This document shows positions 1 through 8,994 of a stretch of DNA of 64,000 nt, in pieces. The position numbers and the translations under genes were made by a program. The notes beneath the pieces are model-generated. The model searched no databases, was not told the origin of the DNA, and was given only the letters and a program-made list of their open reading frames with translations. How positions within the stretch are numbered: the stretch's first letter is position 1; every line of letters starts with the position of its first letter. The DNA comes from Gp6-AA40 sp963772955. Lineage in GTDB: Bacteria; Acidobacteriota; Vicinamibacteria; Vicinamibacterales; UBA2999. The DNA lies in contig CAVYZF010000017.1 of assembly GCA_963772955.1 (NCBI GenBank), forward strand, positions 1-64,000, in the 5' to 3' direction.

Positions 1-23
1 CGCATCCGCAAGGATAAGAGTCA

Positions 24-166
24 CACCGACACGAGTGGGACTTGCACCGACCCTCGTCTGTATGAGTTGCACCGACAGGCATTTCCGTCGCACCGACCAG
101 GATCAAGTTCGCAGCGATAGGCGTCAGATTGATCGCACCGTCAACCGAAGGTGCGATCGCACTGAC
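24..166. repeat. Degenerate CACCGAC short tandem array
   Basis: Exact CACCGAC occurs at 24, 45, 70 and 91. Near matches follow at 112 (CAGCGAT), 136 (CACCGTC) and 160 (CACTGAC). Spacing is 21, 25, 21, 21, 24 and 24 bp, so a unit of about 21-25 bp recurs seven times with only the core kept. It lies just past the thiC stop codon and no credible gene covers it. Units are too short and too uneven for a CRISPR array. Function unknown. Confidence 0.5.
131..158 (-). terminator. Hairpin downstream of thiC, possible terminator
   Basis: A perfect 9-bp inverted repeat (GATCGCACC and GGTGCGATC) encloses a 10-nt loop, 17 bp beyond the thiC stop codon. No T-run follows on the minus strand, so intrinsic termination is not clearly supported. 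It may be a Rho-linked or RNA-stabilising structure. It overlaps the CACCGAC array. Confidence 0.25.
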
Positions 167-174
167 AAGTGTCG

Positions 175-1758
175 TTATTGCTTGACGTAGATCTCACCGG
201 CCTTTCGAAATTCGACCGACTTCTCTTCCATCCCCGCCTGACGAATCTGCTGCGTCAACTCCATCGAGCAGAACTTTGGTCCGCACATCGAGCAGAAGTG
301 CGCGACCTTCGCGCCGTCGGCCGGCAGGCTCTCGTCGTGATACGCGCGCGCGGTGACCGGATCCATCGCGAGGTTGAACTGATCCTCCCAGCGGAATTCG
401 AAGCGCGCCTTCGACAGCGCATCGTCCCACACCTGCGCGCGCGGATGGCCCTTCGCGATGTCGGCAGCATGTGCCGCGATCTTGTAGGCAATAACGCCGG
501 CTTTGACGTCGTCACGATCGGGGAGACCGAGGTGCTCTTTCGGCGTGACGTAGCAGAGCATGGCCGTCCCGTACCAACCGATCATCGCCGCGCCGATCGC
601 TGACGTGATGTGGTCGTAGCCGGGCGCCACGTCGGTCGTCAGTGGTCCCAGCGTGTAGAACGGCGCTTCGCCGCACCAGTCGAGCTGCTTCTCCATGTTC
701 TCCTTGATGAGATGCATGGGAACGTGGCCGGGGCCTTCGTTCATCACCTGGACGTCGTACTCCCAGGCGATCCTGGTCAGTTCACCCTGCGTCTTCAGCT
801 CGGCGAACTGGGGCTCGTCGTTCGCGTCCGCGATCGATCCGGGACGGAGCCCGTCGCCGAGCGAGAACGACACGTCGTAGGCGCGCATGATCTCGCAGAT
901 CTCGCGGAACCGCGTGTAGAGGAAATTCTCCTGATGATGGGCGAGGCACCACTTCGCCAGGATCGAGCCGCCACGCGAGACGATGCCAGTCACGCGGCGA
1001 GCGGTCATCGGGATGTAGCGAAGCAGCACCCCTGCGTGAACCGTGAAGTAATCGACGCCCTGCTCGCACTGCTCGATGAGCGTGTCGCGATAGACCTCCC
1101 ACGTGAGATCTTCCGGACGCCCGCCGACCTTCTCGAGCGCCTGATAGATCGGCACCGTGCCGATGGGGACGGCGGAGTTACGGATGATCCATTCGCGCGT
1201 CGCGTGGATGTTCTTTCCCGTTGAAAGATCCATCACCGTGTCCGCGCCCCAGAGCGTGGCCCACTGGAGCTTCTCGACCTCGTCCTCGATCGACGAGCGG
1301 ACCGCGGAATTGCCGATGTTCGCGTTGATCTTCACCAGGAAGTTGCGGCCGATGATCATCGGCTCGAGCTCGAGATGATTGATGTTCGACGGAATGATGG
1401 CCCGGCCACGTGCGACTTCCGAGCGGACGAACTCCGCCGGCAATCCCTCGCGCGCCGAGATGAATTCCATCTCCGGAGTAATCTCCCCACGGCGAGCGTA
1501 GGAAAGCTGCGTACCGACCTGGCCCGCCGCGCGTCGCGCCTCGATCCATGGCGCGCGAAGTTTGGGCAGACCATTGCGCACGTCGTGCCCCTGCGGGCCG
1601 CTCGTGTCATAGAGATGTACAGGCGGCTCGCCTCCGCTCAGCGTCACCTCGCGCATCGGGACTTCGAGTGACACTGCCGGCCCGCCAGGCGTCAGCGGCG
1701 CGGTGCGCGTTTCGAGAATCTTGCGGGAGTTCGGGTAGGCCGCGGCGAAATCGATCAT
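175..1758 (-). CDS. thiC: Phosphomethylpyrimidine synthase ThiC
   Basis: ThiC is the radical-SAM enzyme that rearranges aminoimidazole ribotide into hydroxymethylpyrimidine phosphate, the pyrimidine half of thiamine; it is cytosolic. The 527-residue product carries the unusual C-terminal cluster motif Cys489-x2-Cys492-x4-Cys497 (CSMCGPKFC) typical of ThiC. The catalytic core is complete, and the protein is at the short end of the family, consistent with forms having a reduced N-terminal domain. The ATG is preceded by GGAG about 8 nt upstream. It is a single gene behind a TPP riboswitch, so it is expected to be repressed by thiamine pyrophosphate. Confidence 0.97.
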   Translation of the reverse strand: MIDFAAAYPNSRKILETRTAPLTPGGPAVSLEVPMREVTLSGGEPPVHLYDTSGPQGHDVRNGLPKLRAPWIEARRAAGQVGTQLSYARRGEITPEMEFISAREGLPAEFVRSEVARGRAIIPSNINHLELEPMIIGRNFLVKINANIGNSAVRSSIEDEVEKLQWATLWGADTVMDLSTGKNIHATREWIIRNSAVPIGTVPIYQALEKVGGRPEDLTWEVYRDTLIEQCEQGVDYFTVHAGVLLRYIPMTARRVTGIVSRGGSILAKWCLAHHQENFLYTRFREICEIMRAYDVSFSLGDGLRPGSIADANDEPQFAELKTQGELTRIAWEYDVQVMNEGPGHVPMHLIKENMEKQLDWCGEAPFYTLGPLTTDVAPGYDHITSAIGAAMIGWYGTAMLCYVTPKEHLGLPDRDDVKAGVIAYKIAAHAADIAKGHPRAQVWDDALSKARFEFRWEDQFNLAMDPVTARAYHDESLPADGAKVAHFCSMCGPKFCSMELTQQIRQAGMEEKSVEFRKAGEIYVKQ

Positions 1759-1812
1759 GAGCTGCGCTCCAATCGGCTGGCATTGCCCGGAGACAGCAGC
1801 AAGGGAGGCGGC

Positions 1813-1890
1813 TCCGCACTCCCTACGCCGGTTTCAACCGGGTCAGGTTCCAAGGGTTTCTCTCAATCCCATCGGGATACCCCTGGCGGA
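1813..1890 (-). promoter_or_regulatory. TPP riboswitch (thi box) controlling thiC
   Basis: Read on the minus strand, this leader contains the conserved thi-box elements in order: AGGGGTATCCC, TGAGAGAAACCC, ACCTGA and GCGTAGGGA. A 5-bp closing stem pairs TCCGC (1886-1890) with GCGGA (1813-1817). It ends about 55 nt before the thiC start codon. TPP binding is expected to reduce thiC expression; whether by termination or start-site masking cannot be told from sequence. Confidence 0.93.
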
Positions 1891-1931
1891 CTTCGGGATT
1901 ATACCCGTCGCGAACCGTAGATAATGTGCAC

Positions 1932-2807
1932 ATGCGCATGTTTCTGCTGTCCAGCTTCGTGGTAGTCGGGGTCATCGCGACGAGCGCACAAGCGCCGACC
2001 GCACCTGCCAAGCCACCGCAGGGAACGACACAGCCCAAACCTGCACCTGCGCCTGGCGCCACGACACCGGCACCAACGCCAACGCCAGCGGCACCGGCAC
2101 AGACACCCGCGCAACCTCGCCGCGCACCTGCACCGACCGCCAGTCGCGCAGGCATGGCGATCACGGTCACCGATTCAAGCGGCCTGACGTTGTCAGGCAT
2201 TCAGGTGAGCGTCAGTGGCACAACAACGCGCAGCGGAGAAACGAACGCCAGCGGCAACCTCAATGTGCCCGGGCTGATGGCGGGAACCTATCGACTGCGT
2301 TTCGACGGCGAAAAGTGGATCTCGTTCGAGCGCGAGGTCACGCTCCGCGCCGGGCAAGTCCTCGATGTCGATGTGTCGCTGAACCCCGCGCCCGAGCCAC
2401 CGCCACCTCCTCCTCCACCGCCACCGGCTCCCGCGCCTGCACCGGCCACGCAAGTGGGACCGAAGGGTCAGGTGCAGACCATTTCAATACCTGATTGGCT
2501 TGAGAAGGAATTCGTTGGGCGCGAGCCGCGTCGGGAAACGATTCTCGCCTGCAGCGGCAACGAACGGACGACGATGCTTCAACTGAACGACCCGATGCCG
2601 CAGCGTCTCTATGAAGCGGCCGACGTCGTCTACTACGTTGTGGCAGGTGAGGGCACCGTGACGATGGATGGAAAGGCGTCACGGATCCCGACGAGCGCGT
2701 TCGTGTCGGTGCCGCGCGGCACTCCGCACAGCTTCGAACGGCGCGGAAATCGCCCGCTGATGCTGCTCGCGGTGTTAGGCGGCGAGCCCTGCGAACGAGC
2801 CAAATAG
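1932..2807 (+). CDS. Secreted protein: carboxypeptidase-regulatory-like domain plus cupin
   Basis: The 291-residue product begins with a hydrophobic signal peptide ending near TSAQA, followed by an Ala/Pro-rich linker. A carboxypeptidase-regulatory-like beta-sandwich (TVTDSSGLTLSGIQVSVSG onward) comes next, then a poly-proline stretch. The C-terminal part is a small cupin domain with VVAGEGTVTMDG and SVPRGTPHSFERRG. An exported sugar- or metal-binding role is plausible but the ligand is unknown. In-frame starts lie at GTG 1926, ATG 1932 and ATG 1938; 1932 gives the most typical signal peptide. It is divergent from thiC and transcribed alone. Confidence 0.75.
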   Translation: MRMFLLSSFVVVGVIATSAQAPTAPAKPPQGTTQPKPAPAPGATTPAPTPTPAAPAQTPAQPRRAPAPTASRAGMAITVTDSSGLTLSGIQVSVSGTTTRSGETNASGNLNVPGLMAGTYRLRFDGEKWISFEREVTLRAGQVLDVDVSLNPAPEPPPPPPPPPPAPAPAPATQVGPKGQVQTISIPDWLEKEFVGREPRRETILACSGNERTTMLQLNDPMPQRLYEAADVVYYVVAGEGTVTMDGKASRIPTSAFVSVPRGTPHSFERRGNRPLMLLAVLGGEPCERAK

Positions 2808-2814
2808 ATCGCGC

Positions 2815-3261
2815 TCAGCGCGGGCGACCCTGTGCGTCTGTGTCGAAGGCGTAGCCGACGAAATCGGGGTTCAGATCCGACCGGAGCAGCAAGGTCGTGA
2901 ACATGAACGCCATCCCGTAGCGTCCGTCTGCCAGGCGCTGCACGTTCAGCGGCTGCTGATACGCGACGTGCCAGTCGTAGACGTTGTCCCACACATCAAG
3001 CCCTATTTCGAGGAAGTCGGGATACTTGCGCGCGGCCAACAGCCATGTTCGCTGTTGTTGCCGTACGCGAGTGACGCCGGACCATCGCGCGCCGTAGACC
3101 TGCTGCAGTTGGCCTTCGTAGACCTCGCGAACGCGATCGATCGCATGTGCGGTCTCGTCGTCACCGTCGGCCGCTGCAGGCGCGGCTTCCGCGCTCGTGG
3201 CCATGAGCGACGCGAACCCCGCCACCAGCCCTCCACCCATGAGATCCCGACGTTGAACCAT
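2815..3261 (-). CDS. Exported hypothetical protein
   Basis: A 148-residue protein starting MVQRRDLMGGGLVAG, an N-terminal region with an RR pair before a hydrophobic stretch and a likely cleavage at SAEA. This fits Sec export or a weak Tat signal. The mature part is Tyr/Trp-rich, with WDNVYDWHVAYQQPLN near the C terminus. I do not recognise the family. It converges with the cupin gene (8 bp between stop codons). Confidence 0.6.
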   Translation of the reverse strand: MVQRRDLMGGGLVAGFASLMATSAEAAPAAADGDDETAHAIDRVREVYEGQLQQVYGARWSGVTRVRQQQRTWLLAARKYPDFLEIGLDVWDNVYDWHVAYQQPLNVQRLADGRYGMAFMFTTLLLRSDLNPDFVGYAFDTDAQGRPR

Positions 3262-3295
3262 TGCGACCTCCCGCTGTCAGACGACAGCTGACGAA

Positions 3296-3503
3296 CTATT
3301 GGGTCACCGTGAGCGTGGGCGAAATTCGTCCGGTGCGATCGTGCGGCTGCTGAACGGATATGGCCGAAGCTCGACGAGCGTGATGCGCGCTCTCCCGGGG
3401 CCAGCGTGAAGCGCTCGTTCAATGGAACGGTCGGACCGGATGGACTCTTTTCGTCACAACCTGTGACACACAGGAGACACAACAGGGCGACCGAGGCGCG
3501 CAT
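3296..3503 (-). pseudogene. Remnant of a lipoprotein gene (internal deletion plus frameshifts)
   Basis: From the ATG at 3503 the minus strand reads a lipoprotein signal (LLCLLCVTGC) and then GPTVPLNERFTLAPGE. That is followed abruptly, in the next frame, by ITLVELRPYPFSSRTIAPDE, and in a third frame by SPTLTVTQ and a TAG at 3296. From memory, related acidobacterial lipoproteins begin and end this way with about 80 residues between. I infer an internal deletion plus two frameshifts. No intact gene spans 3262-3581. Confidence 0.45.
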
Positions 3504-3581
3504 GGCCAGCGGTTTAGCGAAGAGCGTACCAAGCCCAGACTGCGTGGGGCAGCGTGCTGGGCGTGGACGCATCGAACCGCA

Positions 3582-4436
3582 GTGAGTACTGTCAACGGGA
3601 TCGCAAGAACGGAAACGGGCATGCGCGTGCGTGAGTCGCCTCCTCGGACGATCACTAGCGAAGGCTGGGAAGTGCAGAGCGACCATCGGACGAAATTAGA
3701 TGCGTGGCTGACAGCGGCCGAGCGCCGCTACTCGGCCGATCTTCGCGTTCAGGAGATCACGCGCGCACTGCGTGCGCTGTCGTCGGCGTATGTCGAACGG
3801 CGCCAGCGCGGCGGGCGCCAGCACGTCCATGGCGCGCTCGACACCGCGGGCAAGCGCGCCGCTTTCGCCCTCTACTACGCTCCGCTTCATTTCATCGCGG
3901 TGACCGAAGTTGTTCACGCGTTGCAAGCAACCACCCCCGTGCCTGACTCGATCGTGGATCTCGGCTGCGGCACTGGGGTCGGGGGCGCCGCGTGGGCGAT
4001 TGCGACCGGTTCCACGGCCACTATCACGGGAATCGACCGGCATCCGTGGGCCGTGTCGGAAGCGCGCTGGACGCTTGCGCAGCTCGGATTGAAGGGGCAC
4101 GTCAAGCAAGGCGACATCGAGCGCCAGCGTCCGTCACGGTCCACCGAATACGCGATTGCCGCGTACACGCTGAACGAGCTGTCGGACGACGCACGTAGCC
4201 GCGTCGAGGATCAGCTCTGCGAGCGCGCGCAACGCGGGGGACGCGTGCTGATCCTGGAGCCGATCGCCCGCGGCGTCGTGCCGTGGTGGTCCGGGACTGC
4301 GAAACGCATGACGGCACTTGGTGGGCGCGCCGACGAGTGGAAACTGACCGTGGAAGTCCCACCTGTCGTTCGCCTGCTCGGCACGGCCGCCGGACTCAGT
4401 TTCCGGGAGCTTCGATTCCAGACGATCTATCTGTGA
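3582..4436 (+). CDS. Class I SAM-dependent methyltransferase
   Basis: The 284-residue product has a Rossmann methyltransferase core. SAM motif I is IVDLGCGTGVGG, followed by the acidic ITGIDRHPWAV and the post-motif YTLNELSDDAR. The N-terminal third is helical and charged. The overall pattern, including ALYYAPLHFIAVTEVV before motif I, is distantly reminiscent of Rsm22-like rRNA methyltransferases, but the substrate cannot be assigned. The start is uncertain: GTG 3582 opens the frame and ATG 3621 is an alternative. It ends just before kup. Confidence 0.75.
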   Translation: MSTVNGIARTETGMRVRESPPRTITSEGWEVQSDHRTKLDAWLTAAERRYSADLRVQEITRALRALSSAYVERRQRGGRQHVHGALDTAGKRAAFALYYAPLHFIAVTEVVHALQATTPVPDSIVDLGCGTGVGGAAWAIATGSTATITGIDRHPWAVSEARWTLAQLGLKGHVKQGDIERQRPSRSTEYAIAAYTLNELSDDARSRVEDQLCERAQRGGRVLILEPIARGVVPWWSGTAKRMTALGGRADEWKLTVEVPPVVRLLGTAAGLSFRELRFQTIYL

Positions 4437-4458
4437 CGTGCTATTCTCGATTTTTCGG

Positions 4459-6348
4459 ATGAACGCCCACGGTGGCTCGAGCCCCGGTCGATACGGCAGG
4501 CTGTTTCCTCTCACACTCACGGCACTCGGCGTCGTCTACGGCGACATCGGGACCAGCCCGCTCTACGCCATCCGTGAGTGCTTCTTCGGATCTCACTCAG
4601 TCGGCCCGACACACGAGAACGTCCTTGGCGTTCTGTCTCTAGTCCTCTACGCCCTGCTGCTCGTCATCTCTGTCAAGTACACCAGCATCGTGATGCGCGC
4701 CGACAACCAAGGGGAAGGCGGCATCCTGTCGCTGACGGCGTTGCTGCCTTCGCGAAACGGCTTGCACCAGAACTATTCGGTACTCGTCGCGCTCGGGATC
4801 GTCGGCGCGTCACTGCTCTGTGGCGAAGGCATGATCACGCCGGCCGTCAGCATCATGAGCGCGATCGAAGGACTCCAGGTTGCCACGCCTGTCTTCAGCG
4901 CCTGGGTCGTACCGATCTCCGTTGTGATTCTGGTGGTCCTGTTCGTGATTCAACGGCACGGGACCCATCGCGTCGGCGGTCTGTTTGGTCCTGTCATGGT
5001 GCTGTGGTTCTTCACGATCGCTGTGCTTGGCTTTCAGTGGATCGTCAGAGCGCCGGAGGTGCTGTGGGCATTCGATCCGCGGCACGCCATCAACTTCTTC
5101 ATCGAGCATGGATGGCATGGGTTCGCCGTGCTCGGCGCGGTCGTCCTCGTTGTCACTGGCGCCGAGGCGTTGTATGCGGACATGGGACACTTCGGGCCCT
5201 ACCCGATCCGTCTGGCCTGGTTCTGCCTCGTCCTGCCAGCCCTCCTGATCAACTACTTCGGTCAGGGGGCTTTGCTTCTCGTCAACGGCTCTGCGGCGAC
5301 GCAACCGTTCTTCATGATGGCGCCGCCATGGGCGCTGCTTCCGCTCGTCGTGTTGTCGACGGCTGCGGCCATCATCGCGTCCCAGGCGCTCATCTCGGGT
5401 GCCTTCTCGCTCACACGTCAGGCCATTCAGCTCGGCTATGCCCCGCGACTCGACATCCAGCACACCTCGTCGATGTCGATGGGTCAGGTGTACGTGCCGC
5501 AGGTGAACTGGTTCCTCGCGATCTGCACGGTGCTCATCACGGTCGGCTTCCGATCGTCGAGCGCTCTCGCCGCAGCGTACGGGATCGCCGTGACCGGGAC
5601 GATGGTGATCACGACCGTGCTGCTTTCAGTCGTCGCGATCGAGCGGTGGAAGTGGCCGAAGCCCGTGGTCATTTGTGGAGCGCTGATCTTCCTCGCCGTC
5701 GATCTGTCCCTCTTCGGCGCGAACCTCGTGAAGGTCCTTCAGGGAGGCTGGCTCCCGCTCGTGATTGGTGCGCTGCTCTTCACGTTGATGACCACGTGGA
5801 AAACAGGCAGGAAGCTGGTGGCCGAGCGCATGACTGCGCGTGCGTTTCCGCTCGAGGACTTCATGGCCGCGGTCTCGTCAATGCCACCGACGCGAGTCTC
5901 CGGCACAGCGGTCTTCATGACGGCACAGCCACGCGGCACTCCTCCAGCCCTCGCGCACAACCTGCGCTACAACAAGATCCTCCACGAGCATGTCATCGTG
6001 TTGACCGTCACGACGTCGCACACGCCGTACGTGCCGCCAGACCAGCAGGTTCAAGTGCAGGTGCTTGGGCTCGGCGTCTACAACGTGCGGGTGCAATACG
6101 GGTTCATGCAGGATCCGGACGTGCCGAACGCGCTGCTTGCGGCTCGCGAGCTGGGCGTCGAGCTGGACCTGGACGACCTGACGTACTTCCTCGGGCGCGA
6201 GACGATCATCGTCACTCGGCGTCCCGGAATGGCGGCCTGGCGCGAGCGGCTCTTCGTGGTCATGGCCCGCAACGCCGTCCGGGCAACAGCGTTCTTCCAT
6301 CTGCCGCCGGAACGGGTTGTCGAACTCGGTGTGCAGGTGGAGATGTAG
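4459..6348 (+). CDS. kup: KUP-family potassium uptake transporter
   Basis: Kup is an inner-membrane K+ transporter, usually a proton symporter. The protein has about 629 residues, the standard family length. It shows the N-terminal signature GVVYGDIGTSPLYA, RADNQGEGGILSL, and roughly twelve hydrophobic segments followed by a hydrophilic C-terminal domain of about 150 residues. An in-frame GTG lies at 4438, but ATG 4459 gives the usual N terminus. It follows the methyltransferase closely and converges with mscL with a 3-bp gap. Confidence 0.95.
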   Translation: MNAHGGSSPGRYGRLFPLTLTALGVVYGDIGTSPLYAIRECFFGSHSVGPTHENVLGVLSLVLYALLLVISVKYTSIVMRADNQGEGGILSLTALLPSRNGLHQNYSVLVALGIVGASLLCGEGMITPAVSIMSAIEGLQVATPVFSAWVVPISVVILVVLFVIQRHGTHRVGGLFGPVMVLWFFTIAVLGFQWIVRAPEVLWAFDPRHAINFFIEHGWHGFAVLGAVVLVVTGAEALYADMGHFGPYPIRLAWFCLVLPALLINYFGQGALLLVNGSAATQPFFMMAPPWALLPLVVLSTAAAIIASQALISGAFSLTRQAIQLGYAPRLDIQHTSSMSMGQVYVPQVNWFLAICTVLITVGFRSSSALAAAYGIAVTGTMVITTVLLSVVAIERWKWPKPVVICGALIFLAVDLSLFGANLVKVLQGGWLPLVIGALLFTLMTTWKTGRKLVAERMTARAFPLEDFMAAVSSMPPTRVSGTAVFMTAQPRGTPPALAHNLRYNKILHEHVIVLTVTTSHTPYVPPDQQVQVQVLGLGVYNVRVQYGFMQDPDVPNALLAARELGVELDLDDLTYFLGRETIIVTRRPGMAAWRERLFVVMARNAVRATAFFHLPPERVVELGVQVEM

Positions 6349-6351
6349 GCG

Positions 6352-6798
6352 TTAGAGCGGCGATGTGCAGTTCGGGCATCGCGACGCCTTGATCGGAATG
6401 GCGGTCGCGCAGAACGGACAGTCTTTCGTTGCTGGTGCCGCCGCAGCGACAGGTCGGTCGAACGAAGACTTCAGCCGATTGACCTGCCTGACGAGCATGA
6501 ACACCGCAAGCGCCACCATCAGAAAGCTGACGATGTCGTTGACAAACTGACCGTACGCGATGACGGGAATGCCTTTCGTCTTGGCGTCCGCCAGGGACAT
6601 CGGTATTCCCTGCGAGCTGTCGAGCACCAGGAACAGGCCGGAAAAGTCGGTGCGGCCGAGGAGCAACCCAATGGGCGGCATGATCACGCCTTCGACCAGC
6701 GTGGTGACGATGCGCCCGAAGGCGGCACCGATGATGACACCGACGGCCAGATCCAGGACGTTGCCACGAGCAACGAAGTCCCTGAATTCCTTTAGCAT
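6352..6798 (-). CDS. mscL: Large-conductance mechanosensitive channel MscL with C-terminal zinc ribbon
   Basis: MscL opens under hypo-osmotic shock to release solutes through the inner membrane. Residues 1-110 hold the canonical start MLKEFRDFVARGNVLDLAVG, two transmembrane helices and the periplasmic loop. The C terminus carries two CxxC knuckles (Cys127/130 and Cys141/144), a zinc ribbon absent from the classic channel of about 136 residues. AGGAGGG sits 5 nt before the ATG. The gene is alone on the minus strand, converging on kup. Confidence 0.95.
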   Translation of the reverse strand: MLKEFRDFVARGNVLDLAVGVIIGAAFGRIVTTLVEGVIMPPIGLLLGRTDFSGLFLVLDSSQGIPMSLADAKTKGIPVIAYGQFVNDIVSFLMVALAVFMLVRQVNRLKSSFDRPVAAAAPATKDCPFCATAIPIKASRCPNCTSPL

Positions 6799-6904
6799 GT
6801 CGCCCTCCTGAGTGAGGTAGGAAGCGGGCCCAGTGTAGTTCAAGGTCCATGGCCTTTGTGAAACGTGTGCGGTGCTCGCACGCCCGACGTACAATCGGGC
6901 CGCC

Positions 6905-8236
6905 ATGCCTCGCCTGCCGCTCGCTGCCGCGGCGGTTTCGCTCTGTTGCCTGGTCCAGTCTGCGTGGGCGCAGCCCACGACGCCAGCCCGCCAGGTCATC
7001 GTCACTGAAATCGACGGCATCATCCAGCCGATCACGGCGGAATACTTCATCGACGCCGTCGATGCGGCGGACACCTCCGGTGCCGAGCTCGTCGTCCTCG
7101 TGTTGCGAACGCCGGGCGGCCTGCTCGATTCGACGCGGAGCATGGTGTCGCGAATGATCACGTCGCGAGCGCCTGTGGTGGTCTTCGTGGGTCCGTCCGG
7201 CGCGCGAGCCGCATCTGCCGGATTCATTCTGCTGATCGCCGCGGACGTTGCGGCCATGGCGCCCGCGACCCACGCCGGCGCGGCCCACCCTGTCTCTGGC
7301 TCGGGCGAGAAGATGGACGACACGACGTCGCAGAAGGCGGCGGCGGACACAGCCGCCTACGTGCGAACGCTCGCCGAGGCGCGTGGGCGCAATGTGTCTC
7401 TGGCCGCCGACGCGGTACTGACGAGTCGCGCGTTTACCGATCGTGAGTCGCTCGACGCGATGCCACCGCTCATCGACATCAGCGCGAAAGATGTCGACGA
7501 ACTGCTGATGAGGCTCGACGGTCGCACGATCAAACGATTCGATGGCCGGACGACGACCGTGCATACTCGCGGCACCGAGGTGCGTCGCCTCGAGATGACG
7601 GGCCGGCAGAAGTTTCTGAGCGCGATCGCGCATCCGCAGGTGTCGTACATCCTGATGACGCTTGGCCTGCTGGGTCTCACGGTCGAATTGTGGAATCCCG
7701 GGCTCATCGCGCCAGGAGTCGCAGGCGGCGTGTGCCTGCTGTTGGCGTTCTTCGCGTTTCAGATCCTGCCGGTCAACATGGCCGGACTGCTGCTCGTCGT
7801 GTTCGGCATCGCGCTGCTCATTCTCGAGCTGAAGGTGCCCAGCTTCGGAGCGCTCGGTGTCGGCGGCGCCGTGAGCCTGATTCTCGGCTCGGTGATGATG
7901 ACGGATGTCGTGCCCGGTGTTCGCGTCGGCCTTGGCGTGATCCTGCCGGCAGCGATCGGATTCGCCGCGGTCTTTCTGTTCCTCGGCCGGCTCGCATTGA
8001 CCGCACAAATGCGTCCCGCGGTGACCGGGGTGCAAGCGCTGGTCGGGCAGCTCGCGCGTGTGCGGACACCACTGATGCCGAGCGAACCCGGGCTCGTCGA
8101 CCTCCGCGGCGAGATTTGGCGCGCTGTGAGCCTCGTCGCGCTATCAGCGGGTCAACCGGTTCGCGTGTCGCGCGTCGACGGACTCACGCTGACCGTGGAG
8201 CCGGCGGATCTCACTTCTCCCAAAGGAGCTGACTGA
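6905..8236 (+). CDS. NfeD-type membrane-bound serine protease (ClpP-class)
   Basis: The 443-residue product has a signal peptide and then a ClpP-fold protease domain with the catalytic-serine motif SGARAASAGF and a downstream lysine region (QKAAADTAAYV). Four or five membrane segments and a C-terminal NfeD OB-fold follow. Long NfeD homologues cleave stomatin-like partners. ATG 6905 is preferred over the in-frame upstream start at 6872 because it begins the signal peptide. Its TGA overlaps the ATG of the slipin gene (TGATG), so the two are translationally coupled. Confidence 0.92.
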   Translation: MPRLPLAAAAVSLCCLVQSAWAQPTTPARQVIVTEIDGIIQPITAEYFIDAVDAADTSGAELVVLVLRTPGGLLDSTRSMVSRMITSRAPVVVFVGPSGARAASAGFILLIAADVAAMAPATHAGAAHPVSGSGEKMDDTTSQKAAADTAAYVRTLAEARGRNVSLAADAVLTSRAFTDRESLDAMPPLIDISAKDVDELLMRLDGRTIKRFDGRTTTVHTRGTEVRRLEMTGRQKFLSAIAHPQVSYILMTLGLLGLTVELWNPGLIAPGVAGGVCLLLAFFAFQILPVNMAGLLLVVFGIALLILELKVPSFGALGVGGAVSLILGSVMMTDVVPGVRVGLGVILPAAIGFAAVFLFLGRLALTAQMRPAVTGVQALVGQLARVRTPLMPSEPGLVDLRGEIWRAVSLVALSAGQPVRVSRVDGLTLTVEPADLTSPKGAD

Positions 8237-8994
8237 TGGACGGCCTCGCGATATCCCCGTTACTGATATTCCTCGTCCTGCTGGTGCTGTACGCCATCAG
8301 CGCGATCCAGATCCTCAACGAGTACGAGCGGGCTGTCGTCTTCCGTCTCGGCAAACTCCAGCCGCAGCCGAAGGGACCTGGTGTCGTGCTCGTGTTCCGC
8401 CCCATCGATCGCTTCGTGCGCATGAGCCTGCGCACTGTGGTTCTGGACGTGCCGCCGCAGGACATCATCACGCGCGACAACGTCTCGGTGAAGGTCAACG
8501 CCGTCGTCTATTTCCGGGTCATCGATCCGAGCCGGGCCGTCGTGGAGGTCGAGAACTATATGTACGCGACCTCACAGCTGGCTCAGACGACCTTGCGCAG
8601 CGTCCTCGGGCAGGCGGATCTCGACGACCTGCTCGCCCAGCGCGATCGGTTGAACCAGCAACTGCAGCAGATCCTCGATCACCAGACGGATCCGTGGGGC
8701 ATCAAGGTATCGGCCGTCGAAGTGAAGCACGTGGACCTGCCACAGGACATGCAGCGGGCGATGGCGCGTCAGGCCGAGGCAGAGCGCGAGAAGCGCGCGA
8801 AGATCATTCATGCCGAAGGCGAGCTGATTGCGTCGGACAAGCTTGCGCAGGCTGCGGCCATCATCGACCGGCAGCCGGCCACGATGACGCTGCGGTATCT
8901 GCAGACGCTTACCGAGATCGCGGCGGAGCAGAACTCGACCATCATCTTCCCGCTGCCGATCGAACTAATGAGGATGCTGCGACCCGACAAGTAG
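8236..8994 (+). CDS. SPFH/band-7 slipin (stomatin-like) protein
   Basis: The 252-residue product has one N-terminal transmembrane helix (LLIFLVLLVLYAI), then the SPFH domain with NEYERAVVFRLGK and RDNVSVKVNAVVYFRV, and a charged coiled-coil rich in Ala/Glu/Arg. This is the stomatin-like partner of NfeD proteases and organises membrane microdomains. The ATG overlaps the nfeD stop. The C-terminal tail (IIFPLPIELMRML) matches slipins that are protease substrates. Confidence 0.92.
   Translation: MDGLAISPLLIFLVLLVLYAISAIQILNEYERAVVFRLGKLQPQPKGPGVVLVFRPIDRFVRMSLRTVVLDVPPQDIITRDNVSVKVNAVVYFRVIDPSRAVVEVENYMYATSQLAQTTLRSVLGQADLDDLLAQRDRLNQQLQQILDHQTDPWGIKVSAVEVKHVDLPQDMQRAMARQAEAEREKRAKIIHAEGELIASDKLAQAAAIIDRQPATMTLRYLQTLTEIAAEQNSTIIFPLPIELMRMLRPDK

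Noticed and set aside
24..166. Possible CRISPR remnant in the CACCGAC array
   Set aside because: The conserved core is only 7 bp and spacing varies between 21 and 25 bp.
4578..6392. Long plus-strand frame of 604 codons in another frame of kup
   Set aside because: Overlaps a clear kup gene completely and has no family features.
6260..8035. Long open minus-strand frame of 591 codons opposite mscL and nfeD
   Set aside because: Arg/His/Gln-rich with no domain sense; it is the antisense of recognised genes in GC-rich DNA.
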